Below, in pieces: positions 44,897 through 56,301 of a stretch of DNA of 64,000 bases; the first letter of the stretch is position 1, and each line of letters starts with the position of its first letter. The stretch spans positions 372,001 through 436,000 of the forward strand of contig NZ_AP025515.1 in NCBI RefSeq assembly GCF_024347655.1, read 5' to 3'. The position numbers and the translations under genes are program-made. Source of the DNA: Vibrio toranzoniae. Lineage in GTDB: Bacteria > Pseudomonadota > Gammaproteobacteria > Enterobacterales > Vibrionaceae. The notes below the pieces were generated by a model, which had not been told where the DNA came from, did no database searches, and saw only the letters and a list, made by a program, of their open reading frames with translations.

Positions 44897-46135
44897 ATGA
44901 GCAAGATTGATAAAGCAACACGTATCCTGCTAGCAGGCTTCTGTATCAACCTTTGTCTTGGCATCCTGTATGCTTGGAGTGTATTTAACAAGGCGCTAGT
45001 GACTGAAGCTGGTTGGAGTGCTGCTGAAGCGTCTTCACCTTACGCTATTGCAACTATCACATTCTCTGTTTGTCTTCTTATTGCAGGCATCCTACAAGAC
45101 CGCATGGGGCCACGTAAGATCCTTATTCTAGGTACAGCGCTTACAGGCCTGGGCATGATTGCTTCTGGTTTTGCTACAACGCCTATGATGCTAAACCTAA
45201 CGTTTGGTGTGATGACAGGTGCTGGTATCGGCTTCGGTTACGCTTGTCTTTCTCCATCTGCAATGAAGTGGTTCCACTCTTCTAAGAAAGGGATGGTTAA
45301 CGGCCTAATCGCAGCGGGCTTCGGACTTGCTGCTATTTACCTAGCGCCAGTAACTTCTGCGCTAATCAACAGCATGGGTATCCAAACAAGCTTTATGATT
45401 CTTGGTGTTGGTGTACTTGCAATTGCAGTACCTCTAGCAGCAACGATCAACAACCCACCTGCGGATTACACGCCAGCTGAGCCTAAAGTAAAAGCAGGCC
45501 AAGCTCCTAAATCGGTTAAGAAGACTGAAGACCTAACGTGGAAAGTAATGCTGAAGACTCCTCAGTTCTACTCTCTATGGATCATGTACGCATTTGCTGC
45601 TTCTGTTGGTCTTATGATCATCGGTAACATCACTACGATTGCTAGCGTTCAAGCGAACCTACCAAACGCCGTTTACTTAGCGTCTATCCTTGCTGTATTC
45701 AACTCAGGCGGCCGCGTTGCTGCGGGTATGCTTGCAGATAAAATCGGTGGCGTACGTACTCTACTTCTAGCGTTCATCCTTCAAGGCGCGAACATGGCTC
45801 TATTCGCTACGTTCAACTCTGAATTCACGCTAATCATTGGTACGGCTATCGCAGCTGTTGGTTACGGTACGCTTCTAGCAGTATTCCCAACACTTACTGC
45901 TGAGTTCTACGGCCTGAAAAACTACGGTACTAACTACGGCGTGCTTTACACGGCATGGGGTATCGGCGGCGCTATCGGCGCAGCGGTTGTTGGTTACTCA
46001 ATGACAAATGGCGAAGGTTACGGCCTAGCTTACACAATCTCTGCTGCTATGATGGCCGTGTGTATTGTTCTAGCAATCATCACTAAGCCAATCTCTGAAG
46101 CTAAAGTTTCTGAACTAAAAGCATCTCAAGCTTAA
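44897..46135 (+). CDS. OFA-family MFS transporter (oxalate/formate antiporter type)
   Basis: A 412-residue protein with 12 segments. 'ATRILLAGFCINLCLGILYAWSVFNKAL' is the family start, 'GILQDRMGPRKIL' the MFS loop motif, and 'GIGFGYACLSPSAMKWFHSSKKGMVNGLIAAGFG' the OFA signature. The family includes the oxalate/formate exchanger, but many members carry other monocarboxylates; the substrate here is not shown. I start at ATG 44,897; an upstream in-frame ATG would add eight residues. The gene stands alone with a long leader and its own terminator. Confidence 0.88.
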   Translation: MSKIDKATRILLAGFCINLCLGILYAWSVFNKALVTEAGWSAAEASSPYAIATITFSVCLLIAGILQDRMGPRKILILGTALTGLGMIASGFATTPMMLNLTFGVMTGAGIGFGYACLSPSAMKWFHSSKKGMVNGLIAAGFGLAAIYLAPVTSALINSMGIQTSFMILGVGVLAIAVPLAATINNPPADYTPAEPKVKAGQAPKSVKKTEDLTWKVMLKTPQFYSLWIMYAFAASVGLMIIGNITTIASVQANLPNAVYLASILAVFNSGGRVAAGMLADKIGGVRTLLLAFILQGANMALFATFNSEFTLIIGTAIAAVGYGTLLAVFPTLTAEFYGLKNYGTNYGVLYTAWGIGGAIGAAVVGYSMTNGEGYGLAYTISAAMMAVCIVLAIITKPISEAKVSELKASQA

Positions 46136-46163
46136 TCGTCAGAAAAGATTGAATTTGTTACTG

Positions 46164-46195
46164 AAGAGCTTAACCGGAAGGTTAGGCTCTTTTTG
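46164..46195 (+). terminator. Terminator after the OFA transporter gene
   Basis: AGAGCTTAACC-GGAA-GGTTAGGCTCT has one mismatch and is followed by TTTTTG. Confidence 0.85.
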
Positions 46196-46328
46196 TATCA
46201 AACGACAATCGAACCCGGTTCCTCATCTATCCCCTACTGATTAACCCTATTAACCACTTTGTCCATAACATTGTTAGAACATAAGCCTTTTCGATATAAT
46301 TGGAAAAATTCCTAATATTTAAATACCT

Positions 46329-48683
46329 ATGAATTTGAAAAAAATCTTCATTTTAGCTTTTGTAAGCGTCTTCTCAGGTTGTGCCGTGTACGCGGGTTTA
46401 AACTTCGATGAGCTATTTGGTGAACAGCAAGTACGTAATCGCCAAGCTCCTATTCTTTCTGCTCAAGCACAGCACTTCATTGACGAAGTAAAGCCCATCA
46501 TTAATAACCGATGTGTGGTGTGTCATGCGTGCTACGACGCACCTTGCCAACTCAAAATGTCTTCGGTGGAAGGTATCGATCGTGGCGCAAGTAAGGCACT
46601 TGTCTACCAAGGTACTCGCTTAACCGCCTCAGCCCCAACTCGTTTGTTTGAAGACGCGTTAACCACACAAGAGTGGCGTGATGCTGATTTCCACCCGGTG
46701 CTTAACGAACGTATGCAGAATTCAACGGCTAACCTAGATGCTGGTCTTATATCTCGAATGCTGATTCAAAAAGAGAACCATCCGCTTCCAGACCAAAAGC
46801 AATTGGAAGGTTTCGACTTTTCAACCAATCGTGACCAACGGTGTCCAACCATCGAAGAGTATGCTCAATATGAAAAAGACTACCCGACTTGGGGGATGCC
46901 TTATGGCATGCCAAACCTCGACAAGACGGAGTATGCGACATTAATGAGCTGGTTAGAAAACGGGGCATTGATGAACGAGCATATTCCTCTAAACGATGCC
47001 GAGAAAAGGCTTGTTAACGTCTATGAAAGCTTCCTGAATAAAAGCTCGAACAAGAGCCAGGTCTCCGCACGTTACATCTACGAGCATCTGTTTTTATCGC
47101 ACGTCTATTTTTCTGATTTAGGGCAACCAACACGTTTCTTCTCAATCGTTCGTTCCGCAACACCACCAGGCGAAGCAGTCCAGCGCATTACGACTCGTCG
47201 CCCTTACGACGATCCAAAAGTCGCCCGGGTCTACTACCGATTAATTCCAGAGCAAGGCACGATTGTTGACAAGACGCACATGCCATTCGCGCTAAATAAA
47301 GAGCGCCTACAAAAATGGAATACGTGGTTTGTAGACGCTAATTACCAAGTCAAACAACTTCCTAGCTATGACATAGATGTGGCAGCCAACCCTATGACTT
47401 CTTTCGAAGCGATACCGGTAAACTCACGTTTCCACTTCATGTTGGATAACGCACAAAACACCATCATGGCCTTTATCAAAGGACCGGTGTGCCGCGGTCA
47501 GCTCGCACTGAATGTCATTAACGACCGTTTTTGGGTATTCTTCATTGACCCAGATAAAGCCGATTTACCGGAAATCAACGCCTTCTATGCCAGTCAAAAG
47601 AAAAACTTAAAGCTACCGAGCGAATTAAAAAGCAATACCGTCCCAGCGACTAATTGGGTACGCTATTCAAAGCAACAAGCACGATACCTCAATGCTAAAT
47701 CCGATTTCACTAACCAATGGTTTGCAAGTGGCGTCAACCTCGATACTGGCATCATATGGGACGGTAATGGCATTAACCGCAATGCCGCTCTAACCATCTT
47801 TAGACACTTTGATAGCGCCTCTGTTGTCCAAGGCTTGGTTGGCCCTCAACCGAAAACGGCATGGGTTCTTGACTATGCTCTTTTAGAACGAATTCACTAC
47901 CTTCTTGTAGCAGGCTTTGATGTGTATGGTAACTTTGGCCACCAACTGATTACTCGTATGTTTATGGATTTCTTACGCCTTGAGGGTGAGAGCAACTTCT
48001 TAACCCTTCTGCCTAAAGACTTCCGACATATAGAACATTCAAGCTGGTACCAAAATCAAAGTGTACAATTAAGTGACTTTTTGCAGCGTAATATTGCTCC
48101 TTTTGAGCAGCCAACCAGCGTGATTTACAAAACCGACGATCCGAAGCGTGAACTGCTGCACATGCTCAAAGATAAACTGGCACCTGTACTCGATAATCGA
48201 TTTGATATTGTTGAGACTGGGTTTGGTAAGAAAAACGAGGCTCTGCTTAATCAAGTGAGTTTGATTCGGGGCGAAGGCTTACGTCATGTACCGCAACTAG
48301 TGATGATTATGATTGAAGGCAAAAACGGCGAGGAGCAGCTGTTCACCATGATTCATAACAACGCTCACAGCAACATTTCGAGCCTTTTTGATGAAGAAAG
48401 TAACCGTGATTACGCCAATGATGACTTAACGCTCGTCCGTGGTGTGTTGGGCAGCTACCCCGAAGCTTACCTATCATTAACAGAGAACGAGATTCCGAAC
48501 TTGGTTAAAACACTACAAAACTTGACCACAGAAGAAGACTACGTAGCGTTACTTGATAAGTTTGCAGTACGACGCAGCTCTCCGGAGTTTTGGCCGTTCA
48601 GTGACCGTGTGCATCGTTGGTATCAAAAAGATCAGCCTATTGAGTTCGGTCTCCTCGATTACAACCGTTTCGAAAATAGATAA
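46329..48683 (+). CDS. cti: Periplasmic fatty acid cis/trans isomerase
   Basis: A 784-residue protein. An N-terminal signal ('KKIFILAFVSVFSGCAVYAG') has a possible lipid-attachment Cys18. A cytochrome-c-type heme site, Cys62-x-x-Cys65-His66 (CVVCH), lies near the N-terminus, as known for Cti of Pseudomonas. 'RFFSIVRSATPPGEAVQRITTRRPYDDP' and 'LSLTENEIPNLV' match the family and the length is normal. It turns cis- into trans-unsaturated membrane fatty acids to stiffen membranes under stress. It is a single gene. Confidence 0.93.
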   Translation: MNLKKIFILAFVSVFSGCAVYAGLNFDELFGEQQVRNRQAPILSAQAQHFIDEVKPIINNRCVVCHACYDAPCQLKMSSVEGIDRGASKALVYQGTRLTASAPTRLFEDALTTQEWRDADFHPVLNERMQNSTANLDAGLISRMLIQKENHPLPDQKQLEGFDFSTNRDQRCPTIEEYAQYEKDYPTWGMPYGMPNLDKTEYATLMSWLENGALMNEHIPLNDAEKRLVNVYESFLNKSSNKSQVSARYIYEHLFLSHVYFSDLGQPTRFFSIVRSATPPGEAVQRITTRRPYDDPKVARVYYRLIPEQGTIVDKTHMPFALNKERLQKWNTWFVDANYQVKQLPSYDIDVAANPMTSFEAIPVNSRFHFMLDNAQNTIMAFIKGPVCRGQLALNVINDRFWVFFIDPDKADLPEINAFYASQKKNLKLPSELKSNTVPATNWVRYSKQQARYLNAKSDFTNQWFASGVNLDTGIIWDGNGINRNAALTIFRHFDSASVVQGLVGPQPKTAWVLDYALLERIHYLLVAGFDVYGNFGHQLITRMFMDFLRLEGESNFLTLLPKDFRHIEHSSWYQNQSVQLSDFLQRNIAPFEQPTSVIYKTDDPKRELLHMLKDKLAPVLDNRFDIVETGFGKKNEALLNQVSLIRGEGLRHVPQLVMIMIEGKNGEEQLFTMIHNNAHSNISSLFDEESNRDYANDDLTLVRGVLGSYPEAYLSLTENEIPNLVKTLQNLTTEEDYVALLDKFAVRRSSPEFWPFSDRVHRWYQKDQPIEFGLLDYNRFENR

Positions 48684-48846
48684 TCGATATCCAAGGGCTG
48701 ATTACGCGAATGTACATCCGCCCTCATTTGAACTTTAATATTTTTTTCTCAGCGGTGCTTTAAAGCCGTTAATAAGCGACGAACCGTCTTTCAAAGGACT
48801 TTCTTGTCATTTTTAGCGACTCACGATTAACGACTCAAGCGTTAAA

Positions 48847-51800
48847 TCAAACATGAAGCTTGAGCGCCAGTAGAGAGTCTTTCGCCAATTTAGCCAAAGA
48901 CTCACTGCTCTCTCGGTATTGCTGCAATGGATCGTCACTCGCTTCAATGCTCTGACATAAATGCAATAGCGCGGATAAGCCCAAGCTACCTGCAGAACCT
49001 TTTAACTTATGAGCAAGTGATTTTACTTCTTGCCCGTTACTAGCGTCACTTGCTTGAACAAACTCACGCAAGATCTGCTGGCTACTCTCTTCAAATAACG
49101 TAACGATCTGCTTCATCTTTTCCAAACCTAAAATAGACAAGTCACCTTCTATTACTTTGCTATTAATAAGCTCCACTGACGCACCTCCTATCTCTGGAAC
49201 TTGAGAATTCGTTTCGGTGGTTAAATCAGATATCATGCTGGCTATCTGAGGTGAACGAAGACCATGCTTTTGGGATTGTCCGTCGGGGTTGTTCAGCCTG
49301 TTAGTATCTTTACACATTGTGTCACCAGGATCGGGTTGCGGAAGCAACAAAGATTTGCCGTCAAGTTGATCGACAATCAGTTGTGAAAGCTCTTCTTTTT
49401 CCAAAGGCTTAGGTAAGAAGCCATCAAAACCCGATGCCAAGTAACTTTCCACTTCTTCATTGAAAACGTGAGCAGAAACAGCAATCATCGACGGGGTATG
49501 CCCAATATTCGCATACAGTGAATGAGATAACTGCTCATCATAGATGGCTTTTAACTGCTGTATTAACGCTACGCCGTCGCAGTCCGGTAAATTAATATCA
49601 ACCAATGCAATATCAAATGCTTGTTCGGAAAAGATAGATAGGGCTTCTTTGCCTGTCGTCGCAATAACGACTTCATGACCAAGGTTGTGTAAGAAACCTT
49701 CTGCAACAATGCAGTTCACCGGATTATCTTCGACCAAGAGTACTTTGGCACGAATACAGGCTTCAACTGCCGTGACTTTTGCTTCGACTTCTTCACCCAT
49801 TTGAAGCGGAACAGAGAACCAAAATTGGCAGCCCTCACCCTCTTCGGAATGAACACCAATGTCGCCGTTCATCGCTAACACAATGCTTTTACTAATTGCT
49901 AAACCTAAACCCGTACCACCCGTTTTATTACGCCCACTATCCGTTTGGCTAAACGCATCAAACAAATACTTCTGTTCGCTTGCTCGAATTCCGGTCCCTG
50001 TATCCGACACCTCAAACATCACCCGGTTTTCATCTTCTACATCTAGACTGATAAAAATATCCACGGTACCTGTGTTTGTAAACTTGATGGCATTACCAAC
50101 CAAGTTATTCAATACCTGACTCATTCGAGTAACATCACCACGCCAATAACGTTGAACACCACTCTCAATATGGTAGTTAAATTCGAGTTTCTTCTCACCG
50201 GCTCTCCCTTCCATCAACTGATAAGTATCTTGAACCATCTGATGGAGGTCGAAGGAAGCAACTCGAATCTCTAGATGACCCGCTTCAATTTTCGAATAAT
50301 CAAGTACATCGTTTAAAATCGCTAACAGGTTCTTACCACTGCGGTTGATGATATCAGCATAACCAGACTGTAAAGGATTTAGGCCAGTGTCTTTAAGCAA
50401 TCTCGCTGTACCTAACACCCCATTCATTGGTGTTCTGATTTCGTGACTCATGGTCGCGAGGAAAACTGACTTTGCACGGCTCGCTTGCTCAGCAGCGTGA
50501 CGAGCTTTGGCGTGGTTACTTACTTCGACATTCAGTTTTTCGTTAGTTTGTTGCAATTGATATGTGCGTTCAGTGATTAACTCTTCAAGATGCTCTTTGT
50601 GCTCTTCAAGTTCTCGTTTCGCTTTGGCTTCGCCCACAGCAACCACTTGCAACGCTTGAGCCGTATTTCTGGCGGTAATAATGGCTTCCCCCATATGAGC
50701 GAGTTCATCATTACCTTTTACCGAGATATCAATGTTTAAACGCCCTTGTGCGATCGACATTAATGCAGAGGAATACTCGGTAAGACGTTTAACTACTGAA
50801 ATATAAACAACACGCCACACAATGAAAACCACGATAACCAGACCTATTATGGAGATAACCGAGAGCGACCATTGAGCCAAACTCAGAGTGGATGTCAGTT
50901 CATCGACCGCTTTCTTTGTACTCCGATTTGAATCATCAATAAGTTGATTGACGGTGGTATTTAATTGAGCAAATAACTGCAAAGTATTCTGCATTAAGAG
51001 TTCGGATTGTTTGTTGTTCTCATACCTCTCTAGAGCGATATCAAACACCACTTGTCGTCGCTGCAGTTCATCCAATAGTTGGGCCATCTGCGCAGAACGA
51101 GTAGGATCCTCTACCGCTTTAACACGGCGTGCCATAACTCTCAGATTAGATTCGAATTCAGCTTTTATCTGGTGAATACGCTCGATATTGGTAACGGTTT
51201 GAGTTTCTTCAATTTGATTAAGCATTTTAAAGGCTAGCAGGTGCAACTCATGCAACCGTTCAGATAAATCGAGATCAACCTCAACCAGTGCATCAAGTGC
51301 TTGGTAGGCTTTATCTGTCTCTTCGGTTTCTAGCAGATCGTAGATGTGTGTGACATTAGCTACAGCAATCGTGGCCGTATTTAAAACTTGAGTACGAGTC
51401 AATTGCTCAAGCTCTTCAGCGAGTAAACGCATCTCTTCAACACGAGACGACAGTTCTTTGGCGAGCCAAAGCTTACGCTTTACAGAGACACCAAGCTCAG
51501 CCAATGTATTGATAACACTTTGAACATTGTTTTCAAGTTCATCAAGCAGCTGGGAGTCAAAACTGTCAACCCCTAGTTCTTTGATATGTTGTAATAGCGC
51601 TTCGAGCTGATCGAACAAAACAGTGCCGGCTTTTTTTCTCTCTGCTTCATTTCTTGCGTTGGAAAGTGTTTGTACAGACGAAATGATGCGATTACTCAAT
51701 CCGGAAACCTGACGAGCTTCGATCATCGCAGGCAGTGCCGAATCAACGACGTTTCTCTCTGTTTTTGCTACAAAGCTAAATCCAGAAACACCGATCAATG

Positions 51801-51879
51801 CAGACAAAAGAACGAGCATCGCCATCACTAAAAATGAGGCTAGTAGCTTGCGTCCAATACTTGCTGAAGCTAATAACAT
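48847..51879 (-). CDS. torS: TMAO sensor hybrid histidine kinase TorS
   Basis: A 1010-residue protein. Two membrane segments (about 12-33 and 338-360) enclose a helical periplasmic sensor. Then come HAMP, a coiled coil, the kinase H-box '[18 protein letters not shown]', N-box '[15 protein letters not shown]' and G-boxes 'DTGTGI' and 'GTGLGLAIS'. A receiver ('[17 protein letters not shown]', '[14 protein letters not shown]') and a C-terminal Hpt ('[15 protein letters not shown]') follow. This order and the divergent torT gene identify TorS. It should phosphorylate TorR, whose gene is not here. Confidence 0.93.
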   Translation of the reverse strand: MLLASASIGRKLLASFLVMAMLVLLSALIGVSGFSFVAKTERNVVDSALPAMIEARQVSGLSNRIISSVQTLSNARNEAERKKAGTVLFDQLEALLQHIKELGVDSFDSQLLDELENNVQSVINTLAELGVSVKRKLWLAKELSSRVEEMRLLAEELEQLTRTQVLNTATIAVANVTHIYDLLETEETDKAYQALDALVEVDLDLSERLHELHLLAFKMLNQIEETQTVTNIERIHQIKAEFESNLRVMARRVKAVEDPTRSAQMAQLLDELQRRQVVFDIALERYENNKQSELLMQNTLQLFAQLNTTVNQLIDDSNRSTKKAVDELTSTLSLAQWSLSVISIIGLVIVVFIVWRVVYISVVKRLTEYSSALMSIAQGRLNIDISVKGNDELAHMGEAIITARNTAQALQVVAVGEAKAKRELEEHKEHLEELITERTYQLQQTNEKLNVEVSNHAKARHAAEQASRAKSVFLATMSHEIRTPMNGVLGTARLLKDTGLNPLQSGYADIINRSGKNLLAILNDVLDYSKIEAGHLEIRVASFDLHQMVQDTYQLMEGRAGEKKLEFNYHIESGVQRYWRGDVTRMSQVLNNLVGNAIKFTNTGTVDIFISLDVEDENRVMFEVSDTGTGIRASEQKYLFDAFSQTDSGRNKTGGTGLGLAISKSIVLAMNGDIGVHSEEGEGCQFWFSVPLQMGEEVEAKVTAVEACIRAKVLLVEDNPVNCIVAEGFLHNLGHEVVIATTGKEALSIFSEQAFDIALVDINLPDCDGVALIQQLKAIYDEQLSHSLYANIGHTPSMIAVSAHVFNEEVESYLASGFDGFLPKPLEKEELSQLIVDQLDGKSLLLPQPDPGDTMCKDTNRLNNPDGQSQKHGLRSPQIASMISDLTTETNSQVPEIGGASVELINSKVIEGDLSILGLEKMKQIVTLFEESSQQILREFVQASDASNGQEVKSLAHKLKGSAGSLGLSALLHLCQSIEASDDPLQQYRESSESLAKLAKDSLLALKLHV

Positions 51880-51971
51880 AAAATCTAAACCTTAAAACGT
51901 TCTTCTCTACCCCTGCAGAATACGCTATATTTTGCAGTGTTTCTTATCTAAGACCAATAAAACGGCAATCC

Positions 51972-53000
51972 ATGCTATTTAAACCTTTCGCTTCAAAACT
52001 TCTCCTAGCTTTGTTTGCTGTAATGAGCAGTAACACTAGTGCTAGCAAGCTTCCAAGCCCGATAGAATCGGCTACCGCTGCAACCAAAAAAGAGAAAGTT
52101 TGTGCCATTTATCCGCACCTGAAAGACTCTTATTGGCTGTCCGTTAACTACGGTATGGTCTCGGAAGCAGAAAAACAGCAAGTCGAGCTAAAAGTTTTGG
52201 AAGCAGGCGGTTACCCCAACGTAACTAAACAAGCTTCACAACTGGTGCTTTGCACTCAATGGGGGGCCGACGCCATAATTTTAGGAACGGTTTCACCTGA
52301 CGCTTACCACGATAACCTGACCGATTGGGTCGGCTCAACGCCCGTTTTTGCGACGGTAAATGAGCTTACCGTCAATAAAATTCAACAGAAGATTTTGAAA
52401 GGTACAGTGGGCGTTGATTGGTATCAGATGGGCTTTCAAGTTGGGGAGTATTTAGCGAAGTCACATCCTAAAGGTTCTGGCAAAACCCCCATCGCCCTGT
52501 TACTTGGCCCTCAATCTAGCGGAGGCACCAAGCCGGTTGCTCTCGGCTTTTATGATGCGATCAAGTCGAGCGATGTCGAAATCGCGATCAGCTATTGGGC
52601 TGATAACGATAAAGAACTACAACGAAACCTTGTCCAGCAAGTCATTGAGCAGCCTAATATTCAATATATTGTCGGAAGCGCGGTTGCTATCGAAGCGGCG
52701 ATCAGTGAGCTCAGAGCAGCAGGAAAAACAAATGAAATAGGTTTGATTTCGAGCTATTTAAGTCACGGTATCTACCGCGGTTTACTGCGCAATAAAGTCC
52801 TTTTTGCACCTACGGATAAAATGGTCGAACAAGGTCGCTTGTCACTCAAGCAAGCCATTAATTACTTGAGAGGGCAACCTTATGAGAAACACAGTGCCCC
52901 AGTTATTGAAGCCCTCACTCCTGCCACATTAAAAGATCAAATTATTGCCGATTCATTGTCACCTTCTGAGTTTCGACCAGTATTCAGTGTGAATCCATAG
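51972..53000 (+). CDS. torT: TorT, periplasmic TMAO-binding partner of TorS
   Basis: A 342-residue periplasmic-binding-like protein. The signal peptide is 'KLLLALFAVMSSNTSASK'. 'VCAIYPHLKDSYWLSVNYGMVSEAEKQQVELKVLEAGGYPN' is typical of TorT, as is 'CTQWGADAIILGTVSPDAY'. It binds TMAO and signals to TorS. It is transcribed away from torS across a 92-bp gap. Confidence 0.92.
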   Translation: MLFKPFASKLLLALFAVMSSNTSASKLPSPIESATAATKKEKVCAIYPHLKDSYWLSVNYGMVSEAEKQQVELKVLEAGGYPNVTKQASQLVLCTQWGADAIILGTVSPDAYHDNLTDWVGSTPVFATVNELTVNKIQQKILKGTVGVDWYQMGFQVGEYLAKSHPKGSGKTPIALLLGPQSSGGTKPVALGFYDAIKSSDVEIAISYWADNDKELQRNLVQQVIEQPNIQYIVGSAVAIEAAISELRAAGKTNEIGLISSYLSHGIYRGLLRNKVLFAPTDKMVEQGRLSLKQAINYLRGQPYEKHSAPVIEALTPATLKDQIIADSLSPSEFRPVFSVNP

Positions 53001-53061
53001 TGTTATATTGAGTTAAGCACTCAATAACAATAAAAATACGAACAATAATTAGGGAACATTC

Positions 53062-53517
53062 ATGCAAAAAACAACACGTACTATGCCAACGCATAAGAAT
53101 ATCGCTTTGGTTGCTCATGACCACTTCAAACCAGAGCTACTAAGATGGGTTAAGGAAAACAAAGAAAAGCTGCAAAGCCATTTTCTATATGCGACGGGTA
53201 CTACGGGTTCTCTACTCAGCAAAGAAACAGGCCTAGCAATCAAAAGTATGATCAGCGGCCCAATGGGCGGCGACCAACAGCTTGGTGCGCTTATTTCAGA
53301 AGGAAAGATCGATATGCTGATTTTCTTCTGGGATCCACTCAATGCAGTACCACACGATCCAGATGTGAAAGCACTACTTCGTATTGCAAGTGTATGGAAC
53401 ATTCCTGTTGCAACCAACCGTGCTACCGCTAACTTCCTATTTAATTCTTCATTGCTTGAAGAAGAAGTGATCATTGAGATCCCAGATTACGAAGCGTATC
53501 TCGCTGAGCGTACTTGA
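53062..53517 (+). CDS. mgsA: Methylglyoxal synthase
   Basis: A 151-residue protein, like E. coli MgsA in length. '[18 protein letters not shown]' holds a catalytic His/Asp region, '[15 protein letters not shown]' the phosphate loop, '[29 protein letters not shown]' the catalytic Asp, and '[12 protein letters not shown]' follows. It makes methylglyoxal from dihydroxyacetone phosphate. Its ATG lies 61 bp after torT and has AGGGAAC upstream. Confidence 0.95.
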   Translation: MQKTTRTMPTHKNIALVAHDHFKPELLRWVKENKEKLQSHFLYATGTTGSLLSKETGLAIKSMISGPMGGDQQLGALISEGKIDMLIFFWDPLNAVPHDPDVKALLRIASVWNIPVATNRATANFLFNSSLLEEEVIIEIPDYEAYLAERT

Positions 53518-53637
53518 TACTGAGTTTGTTTGTTGAGTTAGCTGCTTGCTATACCAGCGAATAGGAAATCAAATACAAGAAAGCCTGCTTAAAATTGCGG
53601 GCTTTATCTTTGTCCGAAATTTAGGATATGGAGCTGA

Positions 53638-53988
53638 CTATTGGTCACTCCACACTGCCATTTCGTTACCACTCGGTTCTTTAAAATGGAAACGACGTCC
53701 GCCAGGAAAGCTAAAAATCTCACGGTTTATCTGCCCGCCAGCATGAATCACGTCACGCTCAGTTTGCTCGAGATCTTGGCTATAAAAAACCATCAGAGCC
53801 GCGCCACTTTCAGCATCAGAAGCCAGATTTGCCAAATAGAAGCCACCCATTAAACCTTTACCTTCGAAAGCAGAATACTCTGGGCCATAATCTTCAAAAC
53901 TCCAGCCAAACACAGCACTGAAAAATGCCTTAGTTTCGGCCATATCTCGTGCAGCAAATTCAATGTAGTTGATCGATCCATGTTCCAT
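53638..53988 (-). CDS. VOC (glyoxalase/bleomycin-resistance fold) protein
   Basis: A 116-residue protein with one VOC unit: 'INYIEFAARDMAETKAFFSAVFGWSFEDYGPEYSAF' and 'GRRFHFKEPSGNEMAVW', with the terminal Glu ('GNEMAVW') of the metal site. The family includes glyoxalases and binding proteins; the exact reaction is unknown. It faces mgsA, but gene order alone does not show a link to methylglyoxal removal. Confidence 0.88.
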   Translation of the reverse strand: MEHGSINYIEFAARDMAETKAFFSAVFGWSFEDYGPEYSAFEGKGLMGGFYLANLASDAESGAALMVFYSQDLEQTERDVIHAGGQINREIFSFPGGRRFHFKEPSGNEMAVWSDQ

Positions 53989-54048
53989 ATCGCATCCTTC
54001 TATATTCAGGTTTTGAGATCTAATTTTAGACGATAACGACAGGGCATA

Positions 54049-56124
54049 TTACTTTTTGCGTATCACAGGGTAATCAGAACCGTGAAGCTCTTGCACGAAG
54101 CCAGAACCATCACCGCTATGCGTAATCCATACCTTCTCTTTAGCCCGTGTCATTGCCACGTAAAATAGGCGTCTCTCTTCGGCATAAGGAAACACATCGG
54201 ATGACTCAGTCAACGCGCCATCAATATGCAGTTGTTTCTTTTTCGCCGGAAACTGCCCTTCATCAACACAAAGAATAATCACGAAGTCTGCTTCTTTACC
54301 CTTACTCGCATGACAGGTCATAAAGTGAAGATCGATCGAGGTATAGATCTTTTTCCAATCATCTAACAACTCTGGTTTGTGATAGTGGTTACGACCAAGC
54401 AGCATCACTGATTTTTTGGTTTTACCTTTAGATTGACGGTTCAATTGGTCAAGGATCTTCTCAACTTCTTTACTTGGCGCGCTGTACACCGCTTTCTGCT
54501 TCTGTTGCTTAAAGCTATTCAATTCTTTCGGCAATTGAATCGGATTTTCTTGTACAAAGCGATTGGCAACCGCACCGAGCTGATTGTTAAATCGGTAAGT
54601 GGTATCTAGGTGATGAATAGTCGAGCTTTCAAAGCGATCCTTAAAGCCCGTTGTTAAATCGACATCGGCCCCCGCAAACTGGTAAATCGACTGCCAGTCA
54701 TCGCCCACAGCAAAAATAGACGCTTGGTGTTGAGCTTTCGACTGATTACACAGCGCTTCAACCAAAGCAAGACGATCGGGTGAGATATCTTGGTATTCAT
54801 CGATCATGATGAACTTCCAAGGCGAGATAAACTTACCCTTTTCGACGTATTGAGTCGCACGGCTGATCATGGTCGAGAAATCGATATGATTCTCTTCTTT
54901 TAGTGCTTTCTGCCACGCGGTAACACATGGCCAACACAATGAGAGTTCACTATTTAAGCGCGTATAATCTCGGTGGTCGATGAGCTGTTGCTGTACTTCT
55001 TTCTTCGATAAGCCCGACGCGTTAAGCTGCTCAAGTTGTTTTTCTAACCAAGCAATCAATTTAAGATTAGATACGTGACTGCCAAGCTCATCATCACCAG
55101 TAAGATAAGCAATTGGCCATTTAGACAGGTGCTTTTGCCAACGCTTGAAGTTAGTGGGGGTCATCCAGTGCTTTTTCAACCAATCAATACACCATGCTTG
55201 GCGTTGATTGTCGTCTAATGCCAGCGGAGAAATAACGACACGTTCAGTTTCAACTTCATTTAGGATCTTTAAACCTAATTGGTGGAAAGTACTAACTTGC
55301 ACCTTCTCCGCTGATAATCCAATCTTGCTGGCGAGTCGCTGTTTCATCTCATCAGCGGCTTCACGCCCAAATGCAAGCAATAGAAGTTCTTCAGCTTGAG
55401 CTTGGTGGCTTTGCAATAGATAAGCAACACGAGCGGTTAGAACACTGGTTTTACCCGAGCCAGCGCCCGCTAGAATCAGGTTATGATCATCGTTCATTAA
55501 TACGGCGTATTGCTGCGACAAGTTCAGAGGAGATGACTCACACTGAGCAAACAGCACTTCCCAATTTTTTCTTTCTGTCTCTATCCATTGCTGGTTTCTA
55601 TCAGCTTGCTTGCTCTCCGTTTCAGACAACCATGGCTGCATTCGAGCGATGCGGTGCGGCATACGTTGAGCGGCTTCCTCTAGCGTCATGGTCATACTTT
55701 GTAAATCCGATTTAACCATGTCGACCCAAGTGTTAACTTTTGAGTGCGGAAGAAAAGCAGGAAGTTGCTCAAGGCGTGTCAGTTCTGATTCCCATTGAGG
55801 GACGTGTTCAGCAAGTTGCTCACACTGTGTATTATGCCACTTCTGATACGCGGCAACCGATACACGTGCAAATTGACGACACTGCTCCCAAGGTAGGCCT
55901 TGTACTAGCCAACTGCGCTGTTGGCCATCTTGCTGATTCGCAAAGAACTGCAATGATCCCCAAAACAACCCACGCTTTATCGCGACCTTGCCACTCCAAA
56001 TAGTAAACGGGATACGTTCTTCACTGCCTACTGAAGATAGCAATAGGCGTGGACCATCAAGTTCAACTTGATGATATTCATTTTGAATAAAAAACTGTGC
56101 AGTCTTGTTAGCGCTTAGCTGCAT
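54049..56124 (-). CDS. helD: DNA helicase IV
   Basis: A 691-residue UvrD-type (SF1) helicase. An N-terminal domain typical of HelD ('IKRGLFWGSLQFF', 'QGLPWEQCRQFAR') comes before Walker A 'AGAGSGKTSVLTARVAYLL' near residue 220. 'KFIMIDEYQDISPDR' is motif II, 'AVGDDWQSIYQFAGAD' motif III, and 'MTCHASKGKEADFVIIL' with 'RRLFYVAMTRAKEKVWI' motifs V-VI. It unwinds DNA 3'-5' and acts in recombination. I start at ATG 56,124 by likeness to E. coli HelD; upstream frame starts with TTG. Confidence 0.93.
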   Translation of the reverse strand: MQLSANKTAQFFIQNEYHQVELDGPRLLLSSVGSEERIPFTIWSGKVAIKRGLFWGSLQFFANQQDGQQRSWLVQGLPWEQCRQFARVSVAAYQKWHNTQCEQLAEHVPQWESELTRLEQLPAFLPHSKVNTWVDMVKSDLQSMTMTLEEAAQRMPHRIARMQPWLSETESKQADRNQQWIETERKNWEVLFAQCESSPLNLSQQYAVLMNDDHNLILAGAGSGKTSVLTARVAYLLQSHQAQAEELLLLAFGREAADEMKQRLASKIGLSAEKVQVSTFHQLGLKILNEVETERVVISPLALDDNQRQAWCIDWLKKHWMTPTNFKRWQKHLSKWPIAYLTGDDELGSHVSNLKLIAWLEKQLEQLNASGLSKKEVQQQLIDHRDYTRLNSELSLCWPCVTAWQKALKEENHIDFSTMISRATQYVEKGKFISPWKFIMIDEYQDISPDRLALVEALCNQSKAQHQASIFAVGDDWQSIYQFAGADVDLTTGFKDRFESSTIHHLDTTYRFNNQLGAVANRFVQENPIQLPKELNSFKQQKQKAVYSAPSKEVEKILDQLNRQSKGKTKKSVMLLGRNHYHKPELLDDWKKIYTSIDLHFMTCHASKGKEADFVIILCVDEGQFPAKKKQLHIDGALTESSDVFPYAEERRLFYVAMTRAKEKVWITHSGDGSGFVQELHGSDYPVIRKK

Positions 56125-56301
56125 TGGAGCGTGCTCTTTAATTGGGAATGTTGAATTTATATCATGATGCAAAGAGAATTAATAATGTCTCACATCTTAT
56201 CGACGTTTTCATGACCACCTAGGGACAATTATGGATAAGTATCAAATTCTTGTGCTTGATTTCTGTTAGGATTATGGTTTTAGTGTATTAAGTGAGCGAC
56301 T

